From assembly GCF_965200585.1 (NCBI RefSeq), contig NZ_OZ241361.1: a stretch of DNA of 64,000 nucleotides; one strand, given 5' to 3'. The notes under the pieces were generated by a model. That model did no database searches. It saw only the letters and a program-made list of their open reading frames with translations, and was not told the origin of the DNA. Position numbers and translations under genes: made by a program. The DNA is from Bacterioplanoides sp965200585. Its GTDB lineage: Bacteria > Pseudomonadota > Gammaproteobacteria > Pseudomonadales > Oceanobacteraceae. The first letter of the stretch is position 1, and every line of letters begins with the position of its first letter. Shown in pieces: positions 29,265 to 38,092 of this stretch.

Positions 29265-29702
29265 GTGATTCGTGCGGCAGAACAATCCGATTTAGAAACC
29301 ATGATGCAGGTTGAGCAGGCGGCGCATTCACACCCCTGGGCGGCCAGTATCATGCAGCGTTATCTGGCCAAACCCAATGTCTGCTGGGTGCTGGAATATC
29401 AACAGCGTGTTGTTGCTCATGCTGTGGTGTCCGTGATTGCCGATCAGGCCGAATTATTAACCATTGCTGTACATCCGGATTACCAGGGGAATGGATTTGG
29501 CAAACAAATGGCGCAACAGGTGATTGAGGTGGCCAGCGCCGCTGCGGCTGAGCAGTTATTTCTTGAAGTGCGGGAAAGTAATAGCACGGCCATTGCTCTG
29601 TATGAATACCTGGGCTTTTGTGAAACCGGGCGACGGCGGAGTTATTATCCGACGGCTACCGGGCGCGAAGATGCGTTACTCTTTGCGCTACCGCTACTCT
29701 GA
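29265..29702 (+). CDS. rimI: ribosomal protein S18 alanine N-acetyltransferase
   Basis: A 145-residue GNAT acetyltransferase that acetylates the N-terminus of ribosomal protein S18. The acetyl-CoA-binding motif VHPDYQGNGFGKQMAQQV is at about residues 68-85, and the family C-terminal block ESNSTAIALYEYLGF(C)ETGRRRSYY is complete. It starts at GTG 29265; AAGGTGAG lies about 12 bases upstream. It follows the holD-like gene, as in E. coli. Length fits (E. coli RimI is 148). Confidence 0.93.
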   Translation: MIRAAEQSDLETMMQVEQAAHSHPWAASIMQRYLAKPNVCWVLEYQQRVVAHAVVSVIADQAELLTIAVHPDYQGNGFGKQMAQQVIEVASAAAAEQLFLEVRESNSTAIALYEYLGFCETGRRRSYYPTATGREDALLFALPLL

Positions 29703-29726
29703 ACCGACCTGGCCGGGCATGATGCT

Positions 29727-30398
29727 ATGAACGAAACCTCCGATCGTGCATTAATGATTCCCAATGAATTACTGATTTTCAGCACGGTTATGGGGGTGTT
29801 GCTGCTGGTGGCTGCTATTCGTCAGGTGAACTGGCCTGCGATTCAGGCAAACCGCGCGGTGCAGCATATGTTCTGGGGCAGTGTGCTGGTGGTGTCGGTG
29901 TTCTGGTATTTACGGGCGGGTATTCAGCCGGGTATTGAATTTCATATTCTGGGCTATACCGCGCTCACCCTGATGATGGGCTGGCAGCTGGCTTTATTAG
30001 CCGCGTTTTTTGTTCAGTTGCTGATGTTACTGGCGGGTAAATTTATCTGGCAGGAATTGGCGTATCAGTACGTATTTTTCAGTGCGTTACCCGTGATGTT
30101 CAGCTACGGCTTCCATCTGCTGGTATACCGGCGCATGACCCATAACCCGTTTGTTTATATTCTGGTGGCTGGATTTTTTAACGCCGGTTTTACCCATGCG
30201 TTTACCGATATTATCCGCAGTGCGTTATTGCTGGCGATGGAGTTATACACTCCCGATATTCTGTGGCGTGATTATTTACGCTATTTGCCGCTGATGATGT
30301 TTCCGGAAGGGGTGGTGAATGGAATGTTTATCACCGGTATGGTGGTGTTCCATCCACGCTGGTTAAGCACCTTCGATGAAGACTCTTATTTTCGCTAA
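29727..30398 (+). CDS. CbiM-like energy-coupling factor transporter permease
   Basis: A 223-residue membrane protein with six or seven hydrophobic segments. The stretch EFHILGYTALTLMMGWQLAL and the later FPEGVVNGM match the CbiM family (PF01891-type), whose members form the substrate-binding part of nickel or cobalt ECF transporters. The N-terminal substrate-binding histidines of true CbiM are not evident, and no CbiN/Q/O genes are nearby. It may therefore be a solitary paralogue with another role. It starts 24 bases after rimI, probably co-transcribed. Confidence 0.72.
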   Translation: MNETSDRALMIPNELLIFSTVMGVLLLVAAIRQVNWPAIQANRAVQHMFWGSVLVVSVFWYLRAGIQPGIEFHILGYTALTLMMGWQLALLAAFFVQLLMLLAGKFIWQELAYQYVFFSALPVMFSYGFHLLVYRRMTHNPFVYILVAGFFNAGFTHAFTDIIRSALLLAMELYTPDILWRDYLRYLPLMMFPEGVVNGMFITGMVVFHPRWLSTFDEDSYFR

Positions 30399-30410
30399 TC
30401 GCTGCTGTCG

Positions 30411-30941
30411 CTAGCGCGGCGCGTATTTCTGCAGCTTTCGTTGCAGAGTTCGACGATGCATATTCAGCGCCCGTGCTGTTGCTGAAATATTGCCCTCATT
30501 CTCATTTAAAACACGCTGAATATGTTCCCACTCCATCCGCTCTACCGACATTACCTCGGGAGTGTCTTCTGTCTCCGTCACTTGTGGTGCGTCTGAAAAG
30601 GCATTTAATAATTCCTGCAATGTTGCGGGTTTATGCAGGTAGTTATACGCGCCTAACTTAACCGCTTCGACCGCCGTTGGAATACTGGCGTAACCGGTGA
30701 GCATCACAATACGGGCGTTGGGCAGCAGGGTGGTTAACGGCTCAATCAGCGTTAGCCCGGAGTCTTTTTCCAGACGCAGATCCAACGTGATCCATTGCGG
30801 CGTGTGTTGCTGAGCCAGTGACAAGGCCTGTTCTGTGGTTTCAGCCGACCAGCATTGATGGCCCTGACGCTGCAGGCTGCGACATAACACCTGAGTAAAA
30901 TGCAGATCATCATCAATCACTAAAATGTCTGGTTTATTCAT
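30411..30941 (-). CDS. RegA/ActR/RoxR-family response regulator
   Basis: A 176-residue response regulator with a receiver domain: acidic pocket D10-D12, phospho-acceptor D54 in ITLDLRLEK, Lys104 in LHKPAT. A Fis-type helix-turn-helix follows (about residues 148-171, NISATARALNMHRRTLQRKLQ). The short form lacking an AAA domain is that of the RegA/PrrA/RoxR group, which control respiration and redox-related genes. Its partner kinase is encoded 56 bases upstream on the same strand, so the pair is one operon with the kinase first. The 3' end faces the CbiM-like gene 12 bases away. Confidence 0.88.
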   Translation of the reverse strand: MNKPDILVIDDDLHFTQVLCRSLQRQGHQCWSAETTEQALSLAQQHTPQWITLDLRLEKDSGLTLIEPLTTLLPNARIVMLTGYASIPTAVEAVKLGAYNYLHKPATLQELLNAFSDAPQVTETEDTPEVMSVERMEWEHIQRVLNENEGNISATARALNMHRRTLQRKLQKYAPR

Positions 30942-30997
30942 ACGTTCTGCTTTGTCTGCCTGGATGCTTAATTAAGTGCCTGGGTTAAGTGCTCAGG

Positions 30998-32284
30998 TTA
31001 GGTATCTGAATTAGATGCCATGAGCGGCAACTGAATCTGGCATAAGCTGGCACCATTATCCAGCGCGGTTAATAACACACGACCACCAAATTGCTCCACA
31101 CTGGCATTGCTGAGATACAAACCAATGCCCATGCCATGCTCTTTATTGCTGTTAAATAAGGTGTGTGAATTAAGTGGGGTTTGGCTTAATTGCGAGGCGG
31201 CCTGAGGGTCGGGTTGCAGAATATCCAGTACCCAGAATTGCTTCTGTCGTGAGGCGCAAAGCTCAATGGGTTGCTGTCCGGCTTCTGCAGCATTATCTAG
31301 CAGGTTTAACAACGCCTGATCGAGTAAGGGTGATGCCGCCAGTGTTGCCGGAACATCAAGGCCCTTATCCACCCAGCGGGCATTGGGATGGCTCAGACGC
31401 CAGCGGTGCAATAAGGATGTCACCCAGCGTGTTGCTTCGTGCTGGCCAAATGATGCTTCAGAATTGGAGTGATTTGCCTGACGGCCAGCTTGCGTCAGTT
31501 GCTGCAGGGATTGGCGACACTGATTGACCTGCTCCTGCAATAACGACAGATCGTCAGCCGCCAGTGGCTGGTCGGGCTGTAATGCCAGATCCTCAAGCAG
31601 CATATTCATGGTCATTAAGGGCGTGCCCATCTCATGAGCGGTACCGGCGGCCAGTGTGGCAATACCAATCAGCTGTTCGTTTTTGAGTTGCTGTTCTCGT
31701 AACTGCTGAATTTCTTTTTGCTGTTGTTGGCGGGCTTTCAGCAGCATAGGAATAAAAGTAATGACAATGACGGCGCTGATCACAAACGTCAGCCACATAC
31801 CGGCCAAATGCCAGTCGAATAATGAATGCCCGCCTAAAGCGTGGTTATGACCCTCAGCCATTAACGGCTGGTACCACTGAGTTAACGCGCTGTAATCGGC
31901 AATACATAAGAGCGCAACCCACAACGCCATACTGGTACTCAGGCTGTAAGCGGCAAACACCAGTAACACCAGAAAATAAGAGATAAACGGGTTGGTTGCC
32001 CCGCCGGTAAAAAACAGCAGGCCGGTTAAGAGCTGGGTTTCAAACGCCAGGTGTAATAACAGATGCCAGTCTTTGATGGGCTGATGCTGAGCAAACTGGC
32101 TGCGTTGACCTTGCCAGCCACTGATTAATAACAGTGGCATATACAACGCCAGCAGTAACCACGCCACCGAGAGTTGACCAAATCCCTGATATTGCAGGTA
32201 GCCAAGAAAGATCAGCCAGACAGAGGCGATGGATAAGCGCAGCCAGGACAGGCGTTGCAGAACAAGGTCGAGGTCGTGATTCAT
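30998..32284 (-). CDS. RegB/PrrB/RoxS-family sensor histidine kinase
   Basis: A 428-residue membrane kinase. Six hydrophobic segments are in the first 185 residues, including the ubiquinone-linked heptapeptide GGATNPF (94-100), diagnostic of RegB. The H-box AAGTAHEMGTPL has the phospho-acceptor His217, and the HATPase region follows to the C-terminus (N box LLNLLDNAAEAG; GIGLYLS). RegB senses the redox state of the quinone pool or a cysteine. The redox-active Cys of Rhodobacter RegB was not identified. Start chosen at ATG 32284, since upstream codons to 32311 have no ribosome site, though that at 32284 is also weak. Confidence 0.88.
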   Translation of the reverse strand: MNHDLDLVLQRLSWLRLSIASVWLIFLGYLQYQGFGQLSVAWLLLALYMPLLLISGWQGQRSQFAQHQPIKDWHLLLHLAFETQLLTGLLFFTGGATNPFISYFLVLLVFAAYSLSTSMALWVALLCIADYSALTQWYQPLMAEGHNHALGGHSLFDWHLAGMWLTFVISAVIVITFIPMLLKARQQQQKEIQQLREQQLKNEQLIGIATLAAGTAHEMGTPLMTMNMLLEDLALQPDQPLAADDLSLLQEQVNQCRQSLQQLTQAGRQANHSNSEASFGQHEATRWVTSLLHRWRLSHPNARWVDKGLDVPATLAASPLLDQALLNLLDNAAEAGQQPIELCASRQKQFWVLDILQPDPQAASQLSQTPLNSHTLFNSNKEHGMGIGLYLSNASVEQFGGRVLLTALDNGASLCQIQLPLMASNSDT

Positions 32285-32323
32285 GCCGCCAGTATAACGG
32301 CATGAAAGCACTTTTACCTGAGG

Positions 32324-33739
32324 TTATTTTCGCCAGATGGTCTGGTCAATCTGCCCCGGGTAGTCATCGGTATTAGTAAATTGTGGAACCTGCTTCTGAT
32401 TCAGCTGCTGCTCGTAATCGCGGGTCAGTTTAATCACCACACCCGACAGCAGGATCAGAGCGACCAGGTTAACCATGGCCATCAGGCCCATTGACGCATC
32501 CGCCGCATCCCAGACGATGCCGACTTTTTCCAGCGCACCCCAGATCACCATGCCAATAACCAGAACACGCACCACCATCAGTAACGGTTTCACGTAACGG
32601 TTACCCATCAGGTAGATCAGGTTGCTCTCTGCGTACATGTAGTTACCAATGATCGAGGTAAAGGCAAAGAACAGAATGGCAATCGCCACCAGTGCTTTAC
32701 CACCGCCGCCCAGTGTTGCATCCAGCGCAGCTTGAGTTAACTCAACACCACTCACGCCATTACCGTGTTCCATCACACCCGACAGCAGAATCACCAGCGC
32801 GGTACAGGTACAGATAATAATGGTGTCGATAAAGACACCCAAAGACTGCACAAAACCCTGTGACGCCGGATGGTGTGGGTTAGGAGCGGCACTGGCCGCT
32901 GCGTTCGGGGCGCTGCCCATGCCGGCTTCGTTAGAATACAAACCGCGCTTCACACCATTTAATAAGGCTACCATCAAGCCACCCATGATACCGCCTGCGG
33001 CTTGTTCCAAACCAAAGGCGCTGTTGAAGATCTGCGCGAACATGGCCGGTACTTTATCGTAGTGCATTGCAACCACTGACAAGGCTACCATCAGATAAAC
33101 CAGCGCCATTAGCGGTACCAGGGTTTCAGCGGCGCGGGCAATGGAATGAATGCCGCCAAAAATAACAATGGCAGATAACGCGGCTATCACCAGACCTGTT
33201 GTCAGAGTATCAATGCCAAAAGCGCTGTGCATGGCAACGGCGATGGAGTTTGCCTGTACCGCGTTAAATACAAAACCGAATGAAATAATCAGCAGGACGG
33301 CGAACAGCATGCCCATCCAGCGTTGACCCAGACCACGTTCAATATAATAAGCCGGACCACCGCGATAGGTGCCCTGATCATCCTGGGTTTTGTATAACTG
33401 CGCTAATGCACTTTCGGCGTAACCGGTTGCCATACCTAATAAAGCGGTCATCCACATCCAGAAAATAGCACCGGCACCACCAACATACAGAGCGACAGCC
33501 ACACCGGCTAAGTTACCGGTTCCGACCCGGGACGCTAAGGACGTACACAATGCCTGAAACGGCGAAATACCAAAGTTATCCTTTCCTTTGCCGCTGAATA
33601 AAATCGAAAACATATGCTTAAAGCGGCGCAGTTGAATAAAGCGCAGGCGCAACGAAAACATAATGCCAACCCCTAACAGCAGGGGAACCATTAATTGGCC
33701 CCAAACCAGGGAATTAATTGCACTGATGATTGATTCCAT
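32324..33739 (-). CDS. sodium:alanine symporter family protein (AGCS)
   Basis: A 471-residue transporter with about ten membrane helices that imports alanine or glycine with Na+. Family blocks include QALCTSLASRVGTGNLAGVAVA (about residues 70-90) and NEAGMGSAPNAAA (about 262-274), the latter a well known AGCS signature. The ATG at 33739 has GAGG five bases upstream; an upstream in-frame ATG at 33781 lacks one. It lies just upstream of the two-component genes on the same strand with a 39-base gap before the RegB-like gene, but whether they share a transcript is unclear. Substrate is not certain. Confidence 0.92.
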   Translation of the reverse strand: MESIISAINSLVWGQLMVPLLLGVGIMFSLRLRFIQLRRFKHMFSILFSGKGKDNFGISPFQALCTSLASRVGTGNLAGVAVALYVGGAGAIFWMWMTALLGMATGYAESALAQLYKTQDDQGTYRGGPAYYIERGLGQRWMGMLFAVLLIISFGFVFNAVQANSIAVAMHSAFGIDTLTTGLVIAALSAIVIFGGIHSIARAAETLVPLMALVYLMVALSVVAMHYDKVPAMFAQIFNSAFGLEQAAGGIMGGLMVALLNGVKRGLYSNEAGMGSAPNAAASAAPNPHHPASQGFVQSLGVFIDTIIICTCTALVILLSGVMEHGNGVSGVELTQAALDATLGGGGKALVAIAILFFAFTSIIGNYMYAESNLIYLMGNRYVKPLLMVVRVLVIGMVIWGALEKVGIVWDAADASMGLMAMVNLVALILLSGVVIKLTRDYEQQLNQKQVPQFTNTDDYPGQIDQTIWRK

Positions 33740-34148
33740 ACAGACCTCAAATTGATCGAAAAGAATCGGATAACCAGACAAGCCTGAGGCGTTTGCTGAT
33801 TAATCCGGGCGAAATATGAACGCCCATATAGAATAGGCGCTTTTTTGAAGGCGCGGGAGGCTATCACAACCAATAGAAATAGTACGCCGCGGAAGCGGAA
33901 TCCGGGCCTTTAATCGTGTTTTTGGGTATTCACTCGTAGGTATAACTACGTGTTTTTTTGGTATTCCGATCTAACAGGCATGCATTTTATAACTCAGATC
34001 TATAGAGGCTGATTTTATGAGAGCAATTGATCGGCGCTGGTTGGCAGGCTTTTCTGGGTGCAGTGTTTGAGCTTTGCCGCGTATTCGACGACAATGCCCC
34101 GCCAAATGCATCCAGAGCTGTGCTGCTAACCTGATTTGAGAGTGTTTC
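33740..34148. promoter_or_regulatory. divergent intergenic region, AGCS gene / prfC
   Basis: 409 bases holding the promoters of both genes. A direct repeat is visible: CGTGTTTTTGGGTATTC (about 33917-33933) and a second, slightly expanded copy about 33949-33966. Between them CGTAG and CTACG could pair. No gene or clear operator was found. Confidence 0.3.
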
Positions 34149-35735
34149 ATGTCCTCTGCTTTTAAAAACGACGTCGGCCAACGCCGTACTTTCGGCATTA
34201 TTTCCCACCCCGATGCGGGTAAAACCACCATTACTGAAAAGCTGTTGCTGTTAGGTAACGCCATTCAGTTAGCGGGGACGGTAAAAGGTAAAAAGACCGG
34301 CCGTATGGCAACCTCAGACTGGATGCAGATGGAGCAGGATCGGGGCATCTCGATTACCACCTCGGTGATGCAGTTCCCGTATAAAGAGCGCATGGTTAAT
34401 CTGCTCGATACCCCCGGACACGAAGACTTCTCGGAAGATACCTACCGCACCCTGACCGCAGTGGATTCGGTACTGATGGTGATCGACGGCGCTAAAGGTG
34501 TGGAAGACCGAACCATTAAACTGATGGATGTTTGTCGTCTGCGTGATACGCCGATCTTCACCTTCATTAATAAGATGGACCGTGAGGTTCGTGATCACAT
34601 CGAAGTACTGGATGAAATCGAAACCGTTCTGAAAATTAAGTGTGCCCCGGTGACCTGGCCGATTGGAATGGGCAAAGCGTTCCGTGGTGTTTACAACCTG
34701 TACACGGATACCGTGCATTTATTCCAGCCCGGGCAGGCGTCCGTGGTACCGGATGATGTTCAGATTAAAGGCATTGATTCCGCCGAAGCCCGTGCTGAGC
34801 TAGGTGATGAGCTGGTGGATGAATTGATCGACGAAGTGGAACTGGTGCGTGGTGCCAGTTACGAGTTCGATCTGGATCAGTACCTGGCCGGAGAGATGAC
34901 ACCGGTATTCTTCGGTACCGCACTGGCCAACTTCGGTATCCGTGAAATGTTGGATTACTTCGTGGATTGGGCACCAGCGCCGATTGAGCGTGAAACCAAA
35001 CAGCGTACCGTGAAGCCTGATGAAGAGAAGTTCTCCGGCTTTATCTTTAAAATTCAGGCCAATATGGATCCGAAGCACCGTGACCGTATTGCCTTTATGC
35101 GGATCTGCTCCGGCACCTATTCCAAGGGTATGAAGATGAAACATACCCGGATTGGTAAAGACGTAAAGGTAGCCGATGCGGTGACCTTCCTTGCCGGTGA
35201 TCGTTCTAATGTTGAAGAAGCCATCTCGGGTGAGATCATTGGTTTGCATAACCACGGCACCATTCAGATTGGTGACACCTTTACTCAGGGTGAAGAATTA
35301 CAATTCACCGGCATTCCACACTTTGCTCCGGAACTGTTTCGTCGGGTACGTTTAAAAGATCCGCTGAAGATGAAACAGCTGCAGAAAGGTTTGCAGCAGT
35401 TATCGGAAGAGGGCGCGACTCAGTTATTCCAGCCGTTAAATAACAACGATCTGATTCTGGGTGCGGTGGGTGTGCTGCAGTTTGATGTGGTACAGCAGCG
35501 CTTACGTGACGAATATAAAGTGGAATGTATTTACGAGCCGGTGAATGTGAACACCGCCCGTTGGTTGCAATGTGACGACGAACGTAAGCTGGAAGAGTTC
35601 CGCAAGAAAGCTTCTGAGAATCTGGCGATCGACGGTGGCGGCCATTTAACCTATATCGCAACCTCTCGGGTGAACCTGAGTCTGACCGAAGAGCGCTGGC
35701 CGGAAATTGAATTCCGCGCTACCCGTGAGCATTGA
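34149..35735 (+). CDS. prfC: peptide chain release factor 3
   Basis: A 528-residue translational GTPase (RF3) that recycles RF1/RF2 from the ribosome after termination. The G1 loop SHPDAGKTT is near residues 20-28, G2/G3 include the DTPGHEDFSEDTY block, and NKMD is the G4. Domains II and III follow (DRIAFMRICSG...; the C-terminal FDVVQQRLRDEYKVEC). Length matches E. coli RF3 (529). The ATG has a weak ribosome site. It is followed by a structured palindromic element. Confidence 0.97.
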   Translation: MSSAFKNDVGQRRTFGIISHPDAGKTTITEKLLLLGNAIQLAGTVKGKKTGRMATSDWMQMEQDRGISITTSVMQFPYKERMVNLLDTPGHEDFSEDTYRTLTAVDSVLMVIDGAKGVEDRTIKLMDVCRLRDTPIFTFINKMDREVRDHIEVLDEIETVLKIKCAPVTWPIGMGKAFRGVYNLYTDTVHLFQPGQASVVPDDVQIKGIDSAEARAELGDELVDELIDEVELVRGASYEFDLDQYLAGEMTPVFFGTALANFGIREMLDYFVDWAPAPIERETKQRTVKPDEEKFSGFIFKIQANMDPKHRDRIAFMRICSGTYSKGMKMKHTRIGKDVKVADAVTFLAGDRSNVEEAISGEIIGLHNHGTIQIGDTFTQGEELQFTGIPHFAPELFRRVRLKDPLKMKQLQKGLQQLSEEGATQLFQPLNNNDLILGAVGVLQFDVVQQRLRDEYKVECIYEPVNVNTARWLQCDDERKLEEFRKKASENLAIDGGGHLTYIATSRVNLSLTEERWPEIEFRATREH

Positions 35736-35741
35736 TTTAAC

Positions 35742-35858
35742 AAGACTAATTGGCGTGAGATATTTTTGTAGCAGCAACAGGATGTTGCGGTAGCGCGGCA
35801 GGGCCAGGGATGGCCCTTCGGCGCGGCGAGAAAAAATATCTGATGCCTGTTAGGTCTT
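35742..35858. repeat. intergenic palindromic element after prfC
   Basis: Imperfect arms of about 33 bases (AAGAC...ATATTTTT on the left, AAAAAATAT...GTCTT on the right) enclose two inner hairpins, GCAACA-GGA-TGTTGC and GGGCCA-GGGA-TGGCCC. It shares the GGGA-capped hairpin idea with the element after msrQ. It begins seven bases after the prfC stop and may act as a transcript end or processing site. Confidence 0.6.
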
Positions 35859-35943
35859 CTGTCGAAGATCCAATTCCCTTACTTGCGACTCCGATCCTTT
35901 GAACTAGGCTTGCTCAAGGGAAATAATTATCGGATCAAAGGTT

Positions 35944-36255
35944 ATGATTGCATTTTTCTTGGTAAGCATGGGGATTGCCGGTGTTGTGTGTTTTGTTGCG
36001 TATTTTCTGCTGCAACGAAAGGTACTGGAAGAAACGCTGACGCTGGACGACGGCAAGGGCTACTTTCTGGTTGCCTGTATTCTGATTGGCTTTCTGGTGT
36101 GTGCTGGTGGCTTTTATATCGGCCAGACCGCTGGCTATGATCAGCAGGAAGGCACCTCCACCATGATGGCGCTGGCTATCCTGCTAGACATCATGGTGAC
36201 GTTACTGGTGCTGATTTATGGCCTGGTAAAGTTCCGCGAGCCCGAACATTATTGA
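35944..36255 (+). CDS. small three-helix membrane protein, function unknown
   Basis: A 103-residue protein. Three hydrophobic helices are predicted, at about residues 2-22 (IAFFLVSMGIAGVVCFVAYFL), 42-62 (YFLVACILIGFLVCAGGFYIG) and 73-95 (MMALAILLDIMVTLLVLIYGL), joined by short charged loops. No conserved family recognised. AAGG lies six bases upstream of the ATG, and it has no close operon partner. Coding potential is supported by the segment pattern, not by homology. Confidence 0.6.
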   Translation: MIAFFLVSMGIAGVVCFVAYFLLQRKVLEETLTLDDGKGYFLVACILIGFLVCAGGFYIGQTAGYDQQEGTSTMMALAILLDIMVTLLVLIYGLVKFREPEHY

Positions 36256-36359
36256 GGGATCTGACGCATAAGAGCCTGCTTTTATGCGTCGATTTTCCCC
36301 ATCATCTCTGGGCGGTATGAGGTTAATTCAGCGGTGCTGAATTTATGAGCGAATATTGC

Positions 36360-36388
36360 TTGCTTATGACAAACCCTTCCTATAGAAT
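36360..36388 (+). promoter_or_regulatory. promoter of rplM-rpsI
   Basis: TTGCTT (36360-36365), a 17-base spacer and TAGAAT (36383-36388) within TATAGAAT, then a GC-rich start region (GCCGCCC), as in growth-rate-controlled ribosomal promoters. It is 45 bases before the rplM start. Confidence 0.65.
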
Positions 36389-36432
36389 GCCGCCCTCTTT
36401 TGAATCAACCTGCCCTTGAAGGCGAGAAATTG

Positions 36433-36864
36433 ATGAAAACTTACAGCGCAAAACCCGAAACCGTAAAACGTGAATGGTTTGTAGTTGATGCAGCTGAGCA
36501 AACGCTGGGTCGTCTGGCTACTGAGGTTGCTCGCCATTTGAGAGGCAAGCACAAACCTGAGTACACGCCACACGTAGACACTGGCGATTACATCGTAGTT
36601 ATCAACGCAGACAAAGTTAAAGTAACCGGCAATAAAGGCAGTGATAAAATGTATCACCGTCACACTGGTTACCCAGGTGGTCTGAAATCGATCTCTTTTG
36701 ATAAGCTGATCGACTACAAGCCTGAACAGATTATTGAACTGGCCGTTAAAGGCATGCTGCCTAAGAACCCTCTGGGTCGTGCTATGTTCAAGAAGATGAA
36801 AGTTTATGCTGGTGATGAGCATCCACATGCTGCACAACAGCCTCAAGAACTGAAAGTAGGATAA
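36433..36864 (+). CDS. rplM: 50S ribosomal protein L13
   Basis: A 143-residue protein of the 50S subunit, with the conserved start MKTYSAKPETVKREWFVVDA and the KMYHRHTGYPGGLK and GMLPKNPLGR blocks. ATG 36433 is the true start; an ATG at 36400 adds 11 residues that homologues lack. AAGG and GCGAG elements lie upstream. rpsI follows after four bases, forming the usual L13-S9 operon. Confidence 0.98.
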   Translation: MKTYSAKPETVKREWFVVDAAEQTLGRLATEVARHLRGKHKPEYTPHVDTGDYIVVINADKVKVTGNKGSDKMYHRHTGYPGGLKSISFDKLIDYKPEQIIELAVKGMLPKNPLGRAMFKKMKVYAGDEHPHAAQQPQELKVG

Positions 36865-36868
36865 GATC

Positions 36869-37258
36869 ATGGCAGAACAATACTACGGTACTGGTCGTCG
36901 TAAGACTTCTACTGCACGTGTTTTCTTACGTCCAGGTACTGGTAACATCGTTGTTAACAAGCGTCCTCTGGATGTTTACTTCGGTCGTGAAACTGCTCGT
37001 ATGGTAGTTCGCCAGCCTCTGGAGCTGACCGAAAGCTTAGAGAAATTCGATATCATCGTTAATGTTAACGGCGGTGGTGGTAACGGTCAGGCGGGTGCTA
37101 TCCGTCACGGTATCACTCGTGCTCTGATGCAATACGATGAGACTCTGCGTCCATCTCTGCGTGCAGCGGGTTATGTAACTCGTGATGCTCGTGAAGTTGA
37201 GCGTAAGAAAGTGGGTCTGCGTAAAGCACGTAAGAAGCCACAATTCTCCAAGCGTTAA
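36869..37258 (+). CDS. rpsI: 30S ribosomal protein S9
   Basis: A 129-residue protein of the 30S head, with the typical GTGRRKTSTARVFL start and the basic tail ERKKVGLRKARKKPQFSKR that reaches the ribosomal P site. It begins four bases after rplM. The operon ends at an intrinsic terminator about 40 bases downstream. Confidence 0.98.
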   Translation: MAEQYYGTGRRKTSTARVFLRPGTGNIVVNKRPLDVYFGRETARMVVRQPLELTESLEKFDIIVNVNGGGGNGQAGAIRHGITRALMQYDETLRPSLRAAGYVTRDAREVERKKVGLRKARKKPQFSKR

Positions 37259-37296
37259 GCTTGCCTCCAATTCCACTACGGAATTCGGAAGAAAAG

Positions 37297-37330
37297 AAGC
37301 GTCCCTTGGCTTATGTCAATGGACGCTTTT
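37297..37330 (+). terminator. intrinsic terminator of rplM-rpsI
   Basis: AAGCGTCC (37297-37304) pairs with GGACGCTT (37321-37328), and T residues follow. The loop is 16 bases. Confidence 0.85.
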
Positions 37331-37498
37331 TTTATGCCTCAAAACCCCATGGTTATTGGGTTTTATAGTTGTCTATGCGGCCGCTTTTCTTTAGTATGTG
37401 CGCCGCTCTGTTTGCTATGTTTGGTCTGTATAACAAGTGCACAATATTGCAGCTTCCGACTGGCGACATTAGATTTTTTTTGATGGGAGAGGATGGTA

Positions 37499-38092
37499 AT
37501 GAGTCAAGACGGCGTGAATAAGAGTCGACGCACTCTGCTCGTAGGCGCGACTGCTGCTGTCGGTGCTGTCGGTGCGGGTTTTGTCGCAGTACCCTTCGTG
37601 AAATCTTGGAATCCAAGTGAAAAAGCGAAGGCAGCGGGTGCTCCGGCTAAAGTTGACGTAAGTAAAATTGAACCCGGCGCGATGATTACCGCCGAGTGGC
37701 GTGGTAAACCGGTCTTTATTGCTCGTCGTAGCGAAGAAACGCTGGCGCTGTTACCGGGTCTTAACAGTAGATTAAAAGATCCTGAAAACAGCAACACGGC
37801 ACAACAGCCTGAATATGCGAACAATATCAATCGTTCCCGTCAGCCTGATCTGATCGTTCTGGAAGGTGTTTGTACTCACCTGGGTTGTGCTCCTAAATAT
37901 TTTGCTGAAGTAAAACCTGAACCTTTCGACCCAGAATGGAAAGGTGGTTTCTACTGCCCATGTCACGGTTCTCGTTTCGACCTGTCGGGTCGTGTATTTA
38001 ATGGTTCCCCTGCTGCTGACAACCTGGTTGTACCTCCTTATTCATTTGATGGTGACACCCTGATTATTGGCGTTGATGAGGAGAATGCTTAA
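37499..38092 (+). CDS. petA: ubiquinol-cytochrome c reductase, Rieske iron-sulfur subunit
   Basis: A 197-residue Rieske protein of the cytochrome bc1 complex, which takes electrons from ubiquinol to cytochrome c1. A twin-arginine-type N-terminus (KSRRTLLVGA) anchors it. The 2Fe-2S ligands are in CTHLGC (125-130) and CPCHGS (153-158). Of two close ATGs, 37499 is preferred: GAGG lies six bases upstream, whereas the one at 37493 abuts it. It overlaps petB by one base. The promoter is probably in the 160 bases upstream. Confidence 0.97.
   Translation: MSQDGVNKSRRTLLVGATAAVGAVGAGFVAVPFVKSWNPSEKAKAAGAPAKVDVSKIEPGAMITAEWRGKPVFIARRSEETLALLPGLNSRLKDPENSNTAQQPEYANNINRSRQPDLIVLEGVCTHLGCAPKYFAEVKPEPFDPEWKGGFYCPCHGSRFDLSGRVFNGSPAADNLVVPPYSFDGDTLIIGVDEENA

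Noticed and set aside
36364..36870. A 168-codon open frame antisense to rplM
   Set aside because: It mirrors the strongly biased codons of rplM and lacks any protein-family pattern.
37334..37498. Possible small gene between rpsI and petA
   Set aside because: No frame with a start, ribosome site and reasonable length is present; it is taken as the petABC promoter region.
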